A DNA stretch of 61,288 nt from Chthoniobacteraceae bacterium (GTDB lineage: Bacteria > Verrucomicrobiota > Verrucomicrobiia > Chthoniobacterales > Chthoniobacteraceae), in assembly GCA_947479475.1 (NCBI GenBank), contig CANJZW010000017.1, positions 1 through 61,288 on the forward strand, written 5' to 3'. Under the pieces are notes generated by a model. The model saw only the letters and a list, made by a program, of their open reading frames with translations. It was not told where the DNA came from and searched no databases. Position numbers and translations under genes: made by a program. Numbering within the stretch: the first letter of the stretch is position 1; each line of letters begins with the position of its first letter. Below are positions 1 to 10,800 of this stretch, piece by piece.

Positions 1-174
1 AGCGTGCCTGCGCAGAGCCGATTTTCGCGTGTTTTCGCCTGGTATTGTATTTGAGGCCGGAGATGAGCGCCCAAATCTCGAAAAAAACGCGGATTCCAAA
101 CCGCGCGGATCGAACGTTTGTGAAAAACGGCTATTCACGGACAGGCTCTACGCTAAGCCACGGGCAGGCCGAGG

Positions 175-1257
175 CTACTTTTGCGTCGTTTGGAACGTCC
201 TGGAGTGAGAACGGGAGGGAATCGAAATGGTATACGCTGTGCCGTCAGAGCGCACGGAGCATTTTAACCCATGCGCCTCGCAGGCTTCGCCAAGGTCGCC
301 ATGGTTGGCGATGTATTCTTTTGGCGCGTTAGGCGCCCCCTCGCCTGCGAGGTTTTCGTGGACTTGGTACATGGCTTGGAGTCCAGCGACGGCTTTGAGG
401 GCATCCATTGCTACTTTGCTCGTGCCTTTGCGCGGACCGTTGTTCATCACGGAAACCGTGGGGGACAAGCTTCGGACAAGGACGGGATTGTTGCTCACAT
501 GAAGTCCGTGATGGTTGACCTGATAAAGATCAACCGTCCCAACCACGTTTTTTGGACAAACCAGCTTCTCCTCGGCGTTCCAAGTGAGATCGCCGCCATC
601 AAAAAAACGAAACGCTCCAAACTGAAGAAGCAACACGACGCTATTGGCGTTGTCGGAGGTATCCGGGGGCTGTGGATCGGCGCTCCCGCAACACGAGTTT
701 TCAGAAACCTGCCCGGATGTGGCGCTGATAAATTTTTGATTCGCGCCCAGGCAGCGCAGCGAAAGTTTGGGATCTCCAGTTCCCCCGCTTTGGCGCAGCG
801 GCACGAAGTCGCCCGCAGCAAGCGTCACACGCTTCTGCACTTTTGCCTCCCGGTAGGGAGCGCTGACGACGGCCCACAGTTTTGGATTCGCCCCGAGATC
901 GGGCGGACCTTCGGGCAGCCCCTTGTCGTAGAGCGTCCCCACGGGCATCAACTCGGCAAGCTCTGCGGTGCCACCGAAATGATCGATATGAAAATGAGTG
1001 ACCACCAAATGGTCGATTTTTTTCACCCCCGCCGCCGTGGCTACTTTGAAGATGCGGGCGGCATCACGGCCGCCCGGATTTCCCGAATCAATGAGGATAG
1101 ACTCGCCTTCGGGGGTGACCAGAAGGGTCGACCCGCCACCCTCTGAATCAATCCAGTAAATTTCGAGGGCTTTATTAGCAGAAGCAGCGGAGACGGGCTG
1201 CGTCGCCAGGCAAACGAAGATGGCGGTTGCGAGCCAGCGGTGGGGATTTATTTTCAT
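175..1257 (-). CDS. Secreted MBL-fold hydrolase
   Basis: This is a 360-residue protein of the metallo-beta-lactamase fold. Residues 1-25 look like a Sec signal peptide ending near PVSAASA, so it should act in the periplasm or outside the cell. The zinc-binding motif [10 protein letters not shown] (HxHxDH) is clear near residue 88, and a later HG-type motif ([12 protein letters not shown]) and a GGDLTW segment fit the ComEC/Rec2-like MBL branch. Substrate is unknown; such proteins can be phosphodiesterases, nucleases or lactonases. It is divergent from the acyltransferase at 1440 and no operon partner is visible on the left. The fold is confident; the reaction is not. Confidence 0.85.
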   Translation of the reverse strand: MKINPHRWLATAIFVCLATQPVSAASANKALEIYWIDSEGGGSTLLVTPEGESILIDSGNPGGRDAARIFKVATAAGVKKIDHLVVTHFHIDHFGGTAELAELMPVGTLYDKGLPEGPPDLGANPKLWAVVSAPYREAKVQKRVTLAAGDFVPLRQSGGTGDPKLSLRCLGANQKFISATSGQVSENSCCGSADPQPPDTSDNANSVVLLLQFGAFRFFDGGDLTWNAEEKLVCPKNVVGTVDLYQVNHHGLHVSNNPVLVRSLSPTVSVMNNGPRKGTSKVAMDALKAVAGLQAMYQVHENLAGEGAPNAPKEYIANHGDLGEACEAHGLKCSVRSDGTAYTISIPSRSHSRTFQTTQK

Positions 1258-1439
1258 AAGAGGGGGGAGATTGGCCCGATAACGCAGGCCCTTGTGCAGA
1301 ACTGATGTTCAAGCTTAGCGCAAACCGGTCAATCCTCAAAAGGTGGGGATCGCAGGTGTCCAAGGGTTTTGTTCCGCTCCCCCCGAGCCAGCATTGAACC
1401 GGGGCGTTTGTTTTTTAACGCGGCAGGGATGGTATTTCA

Positions 1440-2675
1440 ATGCGCCGACCCGCCGTTTCGTGGCGCCTGGCCGAATCTGTAGATGTGAAAGATATTTTAT
1501 CTACACAGGCCGCGGTTGGCGGCACTTCCGTGGCGGCGATTGGGGGGGCCTCGGGCAACGTTTTACCAGAAGGGGCTGGCAGCGCCTCGTCTTTAACGGG
1601 TCCGCAAAAGGGAGTGCCCGCGATCGGGAAGGTGCCGCGGTTTTTCTTAGTGGACGCTCTCCGAGGGGTGGCGGCGCTTTGGGTGGTTTTATTCCACGCA
1701 AGCATGCACGTGGAAAACTTCTATGCGGTCCTGCCTGCGTGGCTGAGGAGCGGACTCCTGCTTGGGCACAATGGCGTTCCGATTTTTTTCGTGCTCAGTG
1801 GCTTTGTAATTGCGCATTCCGCAGGGCGAAGCCGTGTGGACGGCGCTTATTGCGGACGCTTTGTGTTGCGCCGCATGCTGCGCCTTGATCCCCCATATTG
1901 GGCGTCGATGGTTGTATCGCTGGGACTAGTGTTCCTTTCCTCGCGGGCTGTTCCAGGCAAGCAGGTGGAAGCTTTTTCTCCGGGACAAGTGGCGGCGCAT
2001 CTTTTTTACCTCCAGGACATCCTCGGTGTAAAACCGATCAACCCTACTTATTGGACCCTGTGTTTGGAGGCTCAGTTTTATGCCGGCTTTTGTCTGCTGG
2101 TGTGGGCCGCACACAAACTGCAGCGCAGGGAAACCGACGAACGCCCGCTGCAGCGGGTGTTTCTGGGAGCAGCGCTGGTATCCTTGCTGTGGCCTCTGCA
2201 GGCCGTCGGCGAAAACGTTTGGCAGGGATTGTTCTTCCCCCTGTGGCACGGCTTTCTCCTCGGAGTGTTCGCGTATTGGGCCTACCGTGGCAGAATCCGG
2301 CGGAGCTGGTTTTACACGTATGCCGGGGTTCTTTTTGCGGGCGGGATCGTGGGCGGATACCAATTTCCGGCGACTTGCGCGGCAACGGCCACCCTGCTGC
2401 TGGAGGCCGGAAGGGCTGGCAAACTGTCTTCGTGGCTCAACTGGCCCTGGCTCCAGTTTCTGGGAGCCTGCTCTTACAGTATCTACCTGCTGCATATGCC
2501 GCTGATGGGGGCCGGTTTTAATGTCGTTTACCGATTCTTGAGGCCGGGCGGCGCGAGGACTGAAGCGGTCGCGTTAGGGCTGGTTCTTGGTCTGGTTTTC
2601 CTTGGCTCCTTTGTCTTCTGGAAGTGCATCGAAACGCCCAGCGCATTACTCAGCCGCCGCTGGGCACGCCGCTAG
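1440..2675 (+). CDS. Acyltransferase 3 family membrane protein (OafA-like)
   Basis: This is a 411-residue polytopic inner-membrane protein of the acyltransferase 3 family, which moves acyl groups onto cell-surface sugars or lipids. The family N-terminal signature is seen as FLVDALRGVAALWVVLFHA, with its conserved Arg and His, followed by the GVPIFFVLSGFVI segment typical of OafA/YrhL proteins and about ten hydrophobic helices. About 55 polar residues precede the signature, longer than usual, so the true start may lie downstream of 1440. The acceptor molecule cannot be read from sequence. No partner gene is adjacent. Confidence 0.87.
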   Translation: MRRPAVSWRLAESVDVKDILSTQAAVGGTSVAAIGGASGNVLPEGAGSASSLTGPQKGVPAIGKVPRFFLVDALRGVAALWVVLFHASMHVENFYAVLPAWLRSGLLLGHNGVPIFFVLSGFVIAHSAGRSRVDGAYCGRFVLRRMLRLDPPYWASMVVSLGLVFLSSRAVPGKQVEAFSPGQVAAHLFYLQDILGVKPINPTYWTLCLEAQFYAGFCLLVWAAHKLQRRETDERPLQRVFLGAALVSLLWPLQAVGENVWQGLFFPLWHGFLLGVFAYWAYRGRIRRSWFYTYAGVLFAGGIVGGYQFPATCAATATLLLEAGRAGKLSSWLNWPWLQFLGACSYSIYLLHMPLMGAGFNVVYRFLRPGGARTEAVALGLVLGLVFLGSFVFWKCIETPSALLSRRWARR

Positions 2676-2693
2676 GCTAAGAGCCTGTATCGC

Positions 2694-2711
2694 GAATGCA
2701 TAAGCGCATTC
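2694..2711. other. Small inverted repeat after the acyltransferase
   Basis: The arms GAATGC and GCATTC flank a 6-base gap just past the acyltransferase stop. There is no T-run, so it is a weak terminator candidate at best. The remaining bases to about 2920 hold nothing I recognise. Confidence 0.25.
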
Positions 2712-2922
2712 ATGAGGTGGCATTGGGCGCAGCGCGGCCGGCGTCGTACAGATTCGTTTTGCTCCGTCCGTGTTCGCCGGGGACGTTCATCCTCTTCCCA
2801 GCATGAACGTTCCCCTAAACGGTGACGTTCTCCTAAATGGCCCCCTCTCCTGGCAACCGGAAAGCCGTGGGATTTTATGACCTTTCCTAACGCCGGTTGG
2901 CGAGATGTGTTAATTTCGACGC

Positions 2923-3672
2923 TTGCGCCCGCCGCCCTCCATTCCGATTTTGAACCCGCCCCTCCCCCTCTTCGCTCCGCCGCCTGGATATCCCAGGGTC
3001 AAAGTCGTGCAAAGTTTCAAGGACCTAGTTTCCACCCCCTTCGAACACGGGGTCAACGCCCTCTGCTGGGAACGCTCGCTAAGCGGTAACTTTGACGAAG
3101 TTGTCCGGAAGCTGGCCATCACCGAGGGAATCGCCACGCTCGACGAGGCTCGGCTTCAAGGTCTTTCCCTCAGCGCAGAGGGAAGAGCCGCAGCGGACGC
3201 GATGCTCGAAGACCTTCGACTACTGGAGGATTTTGGGCTTTCTCCAACCCTCGACTGCATCCACGGCTACCCCCGTGAGGAGGAACCCGCAGCGGTGCGC
3301 ACCGATGTGTACTCTTTCCACGCGGACAGCGCCACCGCCGTCGCCGATACGTATCTTTGCTCTTATAACGGGCCGGCCACCGAAGGGCTCCGCAATGAAG
3401 ACGCCCGGCGGCGCGTCGACGTTCCCGAGACCCGCGCAGAACTCCTCAAGGCTTTCGGGGGGCACGATGACGACAAATTTCTCGAATATCTGGCCGGAAA
3501 TTGTTTCGACCTCCACTACGCTCCCGCGCCCGGGGTGCTGCCGTTTTCCTTTGGTCTGGGCAACCTTTGGAGGATCGCCGTGGATTACCCTGAGAGTCCT
3601 GTTCCTCCGTGTATTCATCGCGCGCCAGAGACCCTCCCCAGCCAGTTGCCCCGGCTGCTTTTGATCAGCTAA
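2923..3672 (+). CDS. Conserved unknown protein, DUF1826-like
   Basis: This ORF encodes up to 249 residues. The core (VNALCWERSL near residue 45, then FHADSATAVADTYLCSYNGP and a following acidic/Arg stretch) reminds me of DUF1826, a cytoplasmic family of unknown function that often carries a His followed by a Tyr-x-Gly-Pro segment. The proline-rich first 25 residues look untranslated; a GTG at 3007 is a better candidate start. No catalytic role can be assigned. It converges on the GlcG-like gene that ends at 3729. The family match is from memory and is moderate at best. Confidence 0.6.
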   Translation: MRPPPSIPILNPPLPLFAPPPGYPRVKVVQSFKDLVSTPFEHGVNALCWERSLSGNFDEVVRKLAITEGIATLDEARLQGLSLSAEGRAAADAMLEDLRLLEDFGLSPTLDCIHGYPREEEPAAVRTDVYSFHADSATAVADTYLCSYNGPATEGLRNEDARRRVDVPETRAELLKAFGGHDDDKFLEYLAGNCFDLHYAPAPGVLPFSFGLGNLWRIAVDYPESPVPPCIHRAPETLPSQLPRLLLIS

Positions 3673-3728
3673 GGTTTCTTACCAGAACCTGCGGGAATCG
3701 GATGCCCCGCCCAACTCAGAGCCGTCCG

Positions 3729-5384
3729 CTATTGAGGATCGCGCGGAAACTTCACGTACGGGAGGCGCGCTCCGCGATAGGTGGACTGGTCGGAGCGAAT
3801 CGCATCGGCGGCCAAGAAGCTGGCACAGCCGCTCGCGCAAATCATGTCGTCCTGGTCGACTCCGTCTCCGGAGACGCCGATGGCGCCGATCAATTCCCCA
3901 TTACGATAAAGAGGCAGGCCGCCAGGGAAGATGGTCATGCCGTTGGGCAGATTGGAATTGCCTGGGTAAATACCTACGGGAGAGGCTTTCAAGGAAATCG
4001 CTTCTTGAAAACCAAACAGCGGACCCCACGCCATGCCATCCAAGCCGGGCGGGAAGAACCGTTGCGAGAGGTATCCCACAGCCCGGGTGCTCATTGCCAT
4101 CTGTTTGTTGGAGAAAAACAAGGCCGTACGAGCCTTTTGGACGCTCACGTCCCAGCTAAACATCGTGGCTTCCCCCACCCGGAACACCCCGAGGACCTTG
4201 GGGGTGCCACCTGCGGCGTTTGGATTACTCACCACAGAAATAAAAACTTTGGCCCTCGTTCCCACAGGCAGACGAATTCCCGCCCGGATCGTGTTACACT
4301 GCTGCGCCGCGAGCGCGAGGATACCCGTCACCTCTGCGGCAGTGAGGCGGGTTGCGGCCCGAGTTCCTATGGTGCTCACGCCAAGAAGAGGATCAGCCAC
4401 GATGGGTTGGCGGACTTCCCCAGAAACTCCACCAAGAGTCCTGACTTCGTACGGATAGGCGGCGGGAGACGCGCGTACAGCGTAGACATAAGCTCCATCC
4501 GTCACAATCGAACCGGCAGCCGCCGTCAAAGCGCCCGCCCCGTTCAGAGGCAGCGGTTTGGGGGGTACCGGGGCATTCCCAGCGACGTAGGGCACCCGGA
4601 TCCCACCGAGCAGGACATTTGTCGCCAGGATGTTGGAGGAGGGACGGAATCCGGATTGGGCTGCTAGGGCGACATTTTCGTCAGAGTCCGCCGCAACTTT
4701 GAATCCCGCAGTGGAACTCTCCGGCGGTGTGCTGCCACTGAGGAGAAATGCGGCGGGGCTCAGATTGGAGGGACTGGAGTCGCCAGTGACGCCAATTCCT
4801 CCAACCAGTTCGCCATTCTTGTACAGCGGCACCCCTCCGGGTGAGTCCGCCAGAGAAGTCAATGGAACGCCCTCGGCTCTGGCTCCAGGAGAAACAGCGA
4901 CGGTGGCCCCGCCGACAAACCCGGCCGGGACCCTTTTAAACCGGTTTACATCGGAAAAGAATAAATTGGAGAAGCCCACCCCCACCAGCGGGCCGGGAGC
5001 CGTGTTGCGGATCCCGGGCGCGAAATGCTGCTGGATGATGTAGCCAGCAGTGCGCGAGGTGAAGGCGTTTTCGTTACTACTGAGAAAGGCGGCTGTCCCA
5101 GCCCTTGAGACAGCTCCCGCAGTGATGCCGGAATTCAAAGGAACACGCTTGGCGACATCCACGACCCCAAGCACGAAGCCCTCCCTGTCCACCACCGCCA
5201 GAACGGACTGGGGACTGTATTTGGCCGCATAGGCCGCTCCCTGGGCAAGGATAAGGCTGACCTCCGCTTGCGTCAGAGATTGTGCCGCAGACGCAGAAGA
5301 AATCAGAACGGAAGCGAACATTAGCCAGAGGCCCGTTTTGATTCTAAATGAATCGGAAAATATCACTTTTTCTCCGTCTTGCAT
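3729..5384 (-). CDS. Exported protein with two GlcG/HbpS-like haem-binding domains
   Basis: This is a 551-residue protein with an N-terminal signal peptide (WLMFASVLISSASAAQS) and two copies of the GlcG/HbpS (DUF336) fold. Domain 1 (about 38-190) opens with LTQAEVSLILAQGAAYAAKY and ends with YKNGELVGGIGVTGD. Domain 2 (about 345-540) has the matching LTAAEVTGILALAAQQC and YRNGELIGAIGVSGDGVDQDD. The family includes extracellular haem-binding sensors and proteins of unknown role, and is normally single-domain, so the duplication is notable. It is divergent from the barrel/decahaem pair starting at 5480 and shares a short intergenic region with it, so a role linked to haem or cytochromes is plausible but inferred. 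Confidence 0.85.
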   Translation of the reverse strand: MQDGEKVIFSDSFRIKTGLWLMFASVLISSASAAQSLTQAEVSLILAQGAAYAAKYSPQSVLAVVDREGFVLGVVDVAKRVPLNSGITAGAVSRAGTAAFLSSNENAFTSRTAGYIIQQHFAPGIRNTAPGPLVGVGFSNLFFSDVNRFKRVPAGFVGGATVAVSPGARAEGVPLTSLADSPGGVPLYKNGELVGGIGVTGDSSPSNLSPAAFLLSGSTPPESSTAGFKVAADSDENVALAAQSGFRPSSNILATNVLLGGIRVPYVAGNAPVPPKPLPLNGAGALTAAAGSIVTDGAYVYAVRASPAAYPYEVRTLGGVSGEVRQPIVADPLLGVSTIGTRAATRLTAAEVTGILALAAQQCNTIRAGIRLPVGTRAKVFISVVSNPNAAGGTPKVLGVFRVGEATMFSWDVSVQKARTALFFSNKQMAMSTRAVGYLSQRFFPPGLDGMAWGPLFGFQEAISLKASPVGIYPGNSNLPNGMTIFPGGLPLYRNGELIGAIGVSGDGVDQDDMICASGCASFLAADAIRSDQSTYRGARLPYVKFPRDPQ

Positions 5385-5479
5385 TCACTCTCAATGATTG
5401 AATTCTTCTTCTTATTCAAGAAGCAAACCGCTAAACATTAGTTTAACGGATGTAATTACTAATCCGCCTGCGGCGTGCC
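5385..5479. promoter_or_regulatory. Divergent intergenic region with palindrome
   Basis: This 95-base AT-rich spacer separates the GlcG-like gene from the barrel/decahaem genes and should hold both promoters. At 5428-5449 the arms CCGCTAAAC and GTTTAACGG form a near-perfect palindrome (8 of 9 pairs, 4-base centre), a good candidate operator. A second weaker inverted repeat, CTTCTT with AAGAAG, lies just before it (about 5407-5423). No bound regulator is encoded next to it. Confidence 0.45.
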
Positions 5480-7876
5480 ATGAGACATTTCCTTCATCCA
5501 AAAATCATTTCCTTGAACCGTTTTCTAGCGGCAAGCTGCCTCTTTTGGGGAGCTGCCTCTGAGGGAAAAGATTTGCATCGCACCAAAGCGACACCCCCTC
5601 CGAAGGCTCCAGCGGTTTTCAACCCGGATCCGGGAAGCTGGGACACCCCCTCAGTTCAAACGGTGGCTGACTCCGTGACGGCGCCCACGCTGCAGGAAGC
5701 GATCCAAAAAATCGGTCGGATTACTCCGGTCGACATCGCTCGAGGGCCGCTTGTGGATCCAGCGCGCAAGCCCGGGGAGTTTGCGCAGAGAGACTATGCC
5801 CTTGCGCTCTCGGGTGGTGGCCTGCCGGCCAACAGCACGGCGGTTCCTGACCGCTGGAAGGTTCCACTGCCACACTGGCAGCGTTATTTGGACCCGAGCC
5901 TCGAGACGCCCTACCTTCAGGAAAAAATCCGCCTCTGGCACCCCTACCAGCAGAGTCGACTAAAGGGGGATGCGCCTATTTTTGGACAGGACATCTTTAC
6001 AAACATAACCGCGAAAAGCTTTTCATTGGCCGAGTTCCGCAGGCTTCCGGTGGCCAGCGGAGTGAGCACCGTGAGTCCCAAGAGTTACGAGTTTTTTGGA
6101 AAAGGCGGGCAATCTCTGTTCTCCACAGACACCTCGGTATCCGTGGACGTTTTTAAGGGGGAGACATCATTCAAGCCGGTGACCTGGCTTGTGCGTATCA
6201 ACGTCGTCGAGAATGAAAACTGGACCCGCACCCGGGAAAACAACCTGCTCAATCCGGACCCGCGCGGAAGTCACTTCAACGACTCTGGAATCTCTCCAAA
6301 TATTTCGGTGCTACAGGGAAAAGGTCCAGACACTTCAGCGCTGCAAGCCTTCCCTGCAAGTTCTACGAACATCAATCCCGTGGTTAACACCACGGCATTC
6401 ACCAGCACGATCAATCCTGAGGATGCGTTCGCCTATCTCCTCAATCAGGGAGTCACCCTCCCCCCAAGTTCCGTCCAAAGTACGCCGCCTGCTCCCGCGC
6501 CGGCTCCCGCGCCGGCTCCCGCGCCGGCTCCCGCGCCGGCTCCCGCGCCGGCTCCCGCACCGGCTCCCGCACCGGCTCCGGCGGCTGCTCCGGCGGCTGC
6601 TCCGGCTGCAACGACTCAGACTGCACCCTCCTCCCAAACGCAGACTCGCTACACCTACCGGCACAAAAACACCACCTCCTTGCAGGAGGCCTTTTTGGAA
6701 GTCCACCTCAGAGATCTTTCCGACAACTACGATTTCATCAGCAGCAAAGTGGGCATCCAGCCCTTCTCCTCTGATTTTCGCGGATTCATCTTCTCCGACA
6801 GCAATCTCGGGGCGCGCGTGTTCGGGAATGCCTCCAATAACAAGTCCCAGTACAACCTCGCGTACTTCAATATGCGGGAAAAGGACACCTACTCTGAACT
6901 CAACACCCTCGACTCGAGGGACCAGCAGGTCTTTGTCGCAAACTTCTACCGGCAGGACTTCCTCACCAAGGGTTACACCACCCAGCTCAGTTTCCACGCA
7001 AACGCCGACGGCGCCGGCACCAAATACGACCGTAATGGCTTCCTCGTGCGCCCGGCGCCCCTGGGAACCGTGCTCCAAAACGAGGCGGACGGCTCCTTGC
7101 TGGGGCACAAGCTCCAGTCCTACTATCTGGGCTGGGCGGGAGACGGACACATTGGAAAGTTCAACATTAACCACGCCTTTTATCAGGTGCTGGGCAAAGA
7201 CGAATTCAACTCTCTGGCCGGGCGCAGTGTGAACATCAACGCCCAGATGGCCGCCCTTGAGCTGAGCCTCGATCGGGACTGGGTGCGCTGGAAAATCTCG
7301 GGTTTCTACGCGAGCGGCGACTCCAACCCCACCGACGGGACGGCTCGGGGATTCGACACAATTTTGGACAATCCCTTCTTCTTTGGCGGACCCTTCAGCT
7401 GGTACGTGCGCGAGGGATTCGGTCTGGCGGGTACCGGGGTCAACTTGAAAGAGCGCAACTCACTGGTGCCTAGTTTTCGCACCAGCAAGACGCAGGGCCA
7501 GTCCAACTTCGTCAACCCCGGCGTGCTCATCGTGGGTCTCGGAACCGATGTGGACGTCACCCCCAAAACCAAGGCCTTTGCCAACCTCAACTACGTCCAA
7601 TTCGCGGAAACCGCCCCAGTCAAGTATGCCCTGCAAACCGACCACGCCCGCTCCGATCTGGGAGTGGATGCCAGTGTCGGGCTCAAATACCGGCCGTTTC
7701 TGACCGAAAACATCATCATCTCCGCCGGCATCGGCTTCTTTTTCCCAGGCGGCGGGTACAAGGATATTTACCGCCAGAACACCAGCAGAGTTCCGGGCTT
7801 CGACGCTCAAGAGAAACCAGGCAAGACGGACTCCTACCTTTACAACGCGCTGCTCACGCTGACGCTTAACTACTAA
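5480..7876 (+). CDS. Putative outer-membrane barrel partner of the decahaem cytochrome
   Basis: This is a 798-residue exported protein. A basic/hydrophobic N-terminus (residues 1-25) looks like a signal peptide. Residues 30-320 form a polar domain, 330-375 a Pro-Ala repeat linker, and 395-798 alternate aromatic and polar residues like a beta-barrel, ending in LTLTLNY with a terminal aromatic, as in outer-membrane proteins. I do not recognise a named family. Its stop is 5 bases before the start of the decahaem cytochrome, so the two are very likely co-translated. By analogy with porin-cytochrome conduits (MtrAB type) it may sheath or anchor the cytochrome in the outer membrane; that role is inference. 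Confidence 0.8.
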   Translation: MRHFLHPKIISLNRFLAASCLFWGAASEGKDLHRTKATPPPKAPAVFNPDPGSWDTPSVQTVADSVTAPTLQEAIQKIGRITPVDIARGPLVDPARKPGEFAQRDYALALSGGGLPANSTAVPDRWKVPLPHWQRYLDPSLETPYLQEKIRLWHPYQQSRLKGDAPIFGQDIFTNITAKSFSLAEFRRLPVASGVSTVSPKSYEFFGKGGQSLFSTDTSVSVDVFKGETSFKPVTWLVRINVVENENWTRTRENNLLNPDPRGSHFNDSGISPNISVLQGKGPDTSALQAFPASSTNINPVVNTTAFTSTINPEDAFAYLLNQGVTLPPSSVQSTPPAPAPAPAPAPAPAPAPAPAPAPAPAPAPAPAAAPAAAPAATTQTAPSSQTQTRYTYRHKNTTSLQEAFLEVHLRDLSDNYDFISSKVGIQPFSSDFRGFIFSDSNLGARVFGNASNNKSQYNLAYFNMREKDTYSELNTLDSRDQQVFVANFYRQDFLTKGYTTQLSFHANADGAGTKYDRNGFLVRPAPLGTVLQNEADGSLLGHKLQSYYLGWAGDGHIGKFNINHAFYQVLGKDEFNSLAGRSVNINAQMAALELSLDRDWVRWKISGFYASGDSNPTDGTARGFDTILDNPFFFGGPFSWYVREGFGLAGTGVNLKERNSLVPSFRTSKTQGQSNFVNPGVLIVGLGTDVDVTPKTKAFANLNYVQFAETAPVKYALQTDHARSDLGVDASVGLKYRPFLTENIIISAGIGFFFPGGGYKDIYRQNTSRVPGFDAQEKPGKTDSYLYNALLTLTLNY
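6486..6610 (+). repeat. Pro-Ala coding tandem repeat
   Basis: A 12-base unit (GCTCCCGCGCCG and variants) repeats about eight times and encodes a run of Pro-Ala dipeptides followed by Ala-Ala-Pro variants. It lies between the N-terminal domain and the predicted barrel of the 5480 gene and probably encodes an extended, stiff linker. Near-identical DNA units suggest copy number may vary between strains. Confidence 0.85.
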
Positions 7877-7881
7877 TTTTG

Positions 7882-10800
7882 ATGCGTGTGCTCCGTTCCA
7901 TTTTTCAAAAGAAGGCGCCCCGCCTCCTCATTCCGCTATTCCTCCTGCTCGCCGGAGCGTGGTGCGCTCTGGCCCAGGCTCCCGCCAATCGCGGAGTAGG
8001 TCCCGCCACATCGGCACCCGCCGCCGAGGCTCCCTCCCTCTTTCGCGACAGGGGCGCCGCCATTGCGCCTTCGCGTGTTTACTTCGCCCCGGCGGATGCC
8101 GAACCCGGGGCAGCCCCCCTTACCGGGTCGGGTTCGGGGCCGGCCACCGCCGCCCCGCCAGCCTCCACTCCCCCCAAAAACCTACCGGCTAAAAGCCCGA
8201 CCGGCCCGATCGCCTCGCAACCTCTTCCACACGGCAACTCTTCCGGGTTCCCCTTCGGCCCGCACACCGCGGGTAAGGTCCCCGCCGTCCATGCCGCGCC
8301 CCGGCCGCCCAAAAACTGGATCGACCAGAGTCCTGAGGAGGCCAAACGCAAAAGCGCGGGCTGTATGGAGTGCCACACCCAGACCGACTCCCACACCATG
8401 CACGCCTCGCCCACCGTTGTGCTCGGGTGCACGGACTGCCACGGCGGCGACCCAGCCAAGGGACTGCCCATTTTAAAAGCCCACGTCCAGCCACTGAATC
8501 CCGAGTTTTGGAAAGGCTCCGCCAACCCTCCAAACTCCACCGTGGCGCTCAACCACGAATCCCCGGAGTTTATCCGCTTCATGAACCCCGGCGACCTACG
8601 CGCGGCCAAAGCCGCTTGCGGCCTCTGCCACAGCGACATCGTGGACCGGGTTTCCAATTCCATGATGACCCACGGGGGTATGCTCTGGAATGCCGCCGCC
8701 TACAACAACGGCGCCATCAATATCAAGGATGCGGTCGTTGGCCAGGCCTACGGCGCCGACGGGGTGCCGCTTTCACTCCAGAACCCCTTCAAGCCCACCG
8801 AAGAGGAAACCAGGACCCTGGGAATTCTCCCCTCCCTCAGCCCCCTGCCCCGGTTCAACATCACCCAGCCCGGCAACCTGTTTCGCGTCTTTGAAAAGGG
8901 CGGCATTGACCCGCTGACCCTGGGCGTTCCCACCGCCGACGAAGCTCCCGGCAAACCCGAAAAACGGCTCTCCTCCCGGGGCCTTGGCACCCTGAGCCGG
9001 ACCGACCCCGTCTTCCTCGGGGCTCAAAAAACCCGGCTACACGACCCGCTCCTCGGGTTTATGGGCTCCAACGATCGGCCCGGCGATTACCGCTCCAGCG
9101 GCTGCACCGCGTGCCACGTCGTCTACGCCAACGACCGTTCCCCAAGCAATTCAGGGTGGTGGAGCCAGTATGGAAACCAGGGGCTGAGTTTTTCCAAAGA
9201 CCCGACTATCCCCAAAAACGAGCGGGGGCACCCGATCGTGCACCAGTTCACGCGGGCGGTGCCGTCCAGCCAGTGTATGAACTGCCACATGCACCAGGGC
9301 AACGCGTTCGTGAACCCCTACCTGGGCTACATCTGGTGGGATCAGGAAACCGATGCCGAGTTCATGTACCCCAAAACTCAGCACGACCCTTCCGACGACG
9401 AACTGGTCCGTGCCAATGTGAAAAACCCGGAGGCAGCCTCCGCCAGAGGGTTGTGGGGGGATTTGGGTTTCCTGGAAAAGGTCGCGGAACTCAACCCAAA
9501 GCTCAAACACACTCAGTTCGCGGACTACCACGGGCATGGTTGGATATTCCGGGCCATCTTCAAACAGGACCGCAAGGGCAACCGACTCGACCTCGAGGAC
9601 AACGTCGTGGCGCATTCGGACTTCAAACGGGCCGTGCATTTGAAGGACATCCATCTCACCAAAGGCATGCAGTGCGTGGACTGCCATTTCAACGTGGACG
9701 TCCACGGCAACGGGAACCTGTACGGGGAGGTTCGCAACGCGGAAACCATCGAGTGCATCGACTGCCACGGCACCGTCTCAGAACGCCCGCGCAAGATGGT
9801 CGAGGGCCGCATCACGATGCCCACCTCGGGCGCCAGCGGGGAAACCACTCCAAAAGACCGGCGCACCATCAAGCCCGTGGATTTGATGACGACAAAAACC
9901 TCCTGGCGCCCGCGCTTCGAATGGGACGGGGACCGCTTATTTCAAAACTCCACGATGTCTCCCGACATCCGCTGGGAAGTGCCGCAAACCGTGGACGTGA
10001 TCAACCCCGCCTCGCCCAAATACAACGCGAAGGCGCGTTATGCGAAAACCATCGAGCGGGACGGCGTCACCTGGGGGGCGGATGGGGAAACGGACGCCGC
10101 CGCGTGCGAACGCATGGCGCACAACAACAAAAAAATGGACTGCCAGGTTTGCCACACCGCGTGGGCCACCAGTTGTTTCGGATGTCATCTGCCCATGAAG
10201 GCCAACACCCGGGTTGCCCAAAACAAATACGAAGGCGCCGTGGACCGCAACTTCATCACCTACAATCCGCAGGTGGTCAGAGACGACGTCTTCATGTTGG
10301 GAATGGACGGCACAGTGAAAAAGAACCGACTCGCGGTCATCCGCTCCTCCAGCGCCATTCTGGTCGGTTCCCAAAACAACAACCGGGAATGGGTCTACTC
10401 GCAGCAGCAGACCGTCAGCGCAGAAGGGTACAGCGGGCAGGCTTTCAACCCGCATTTTGCCCATACCACCAGCGGAAAAGGCACCACAAAGAACTGTACC
10501 GACTGCCACCTCGCCAAGTCAGGGGACAACAACGCCTGGATGACCCAGTTGCTGGGATTCGGCACGGGGACGGTGAACTTTTTCGGCCGGTACGCTTATG
10601 TGGGCGGGGAAAAGGCGCTGCACGGCGTGGTCTGGACGGAGGCGGAGGAACCGCAGAGCGCTTTAGGCAGCTCGTTTCACAAGATCGCCTATCCCCGCAA
10701 TTTTGCCGAGCACCTGGCCAGAAACAGGCGCCTGGACGAGGCCTACGAGCACCACGCGCACACCATCAACGATCTCACCCTGCGCGGGGAATACCTCTAC

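Noticed and set aside
3609-4667. 352-residue plus-strand frame
   Set aside because: It lies opposite the GlcG-like gene, which has clear domains and a signal peptide; the frame has shadow-like, Arg/Gly/His-rich composition.
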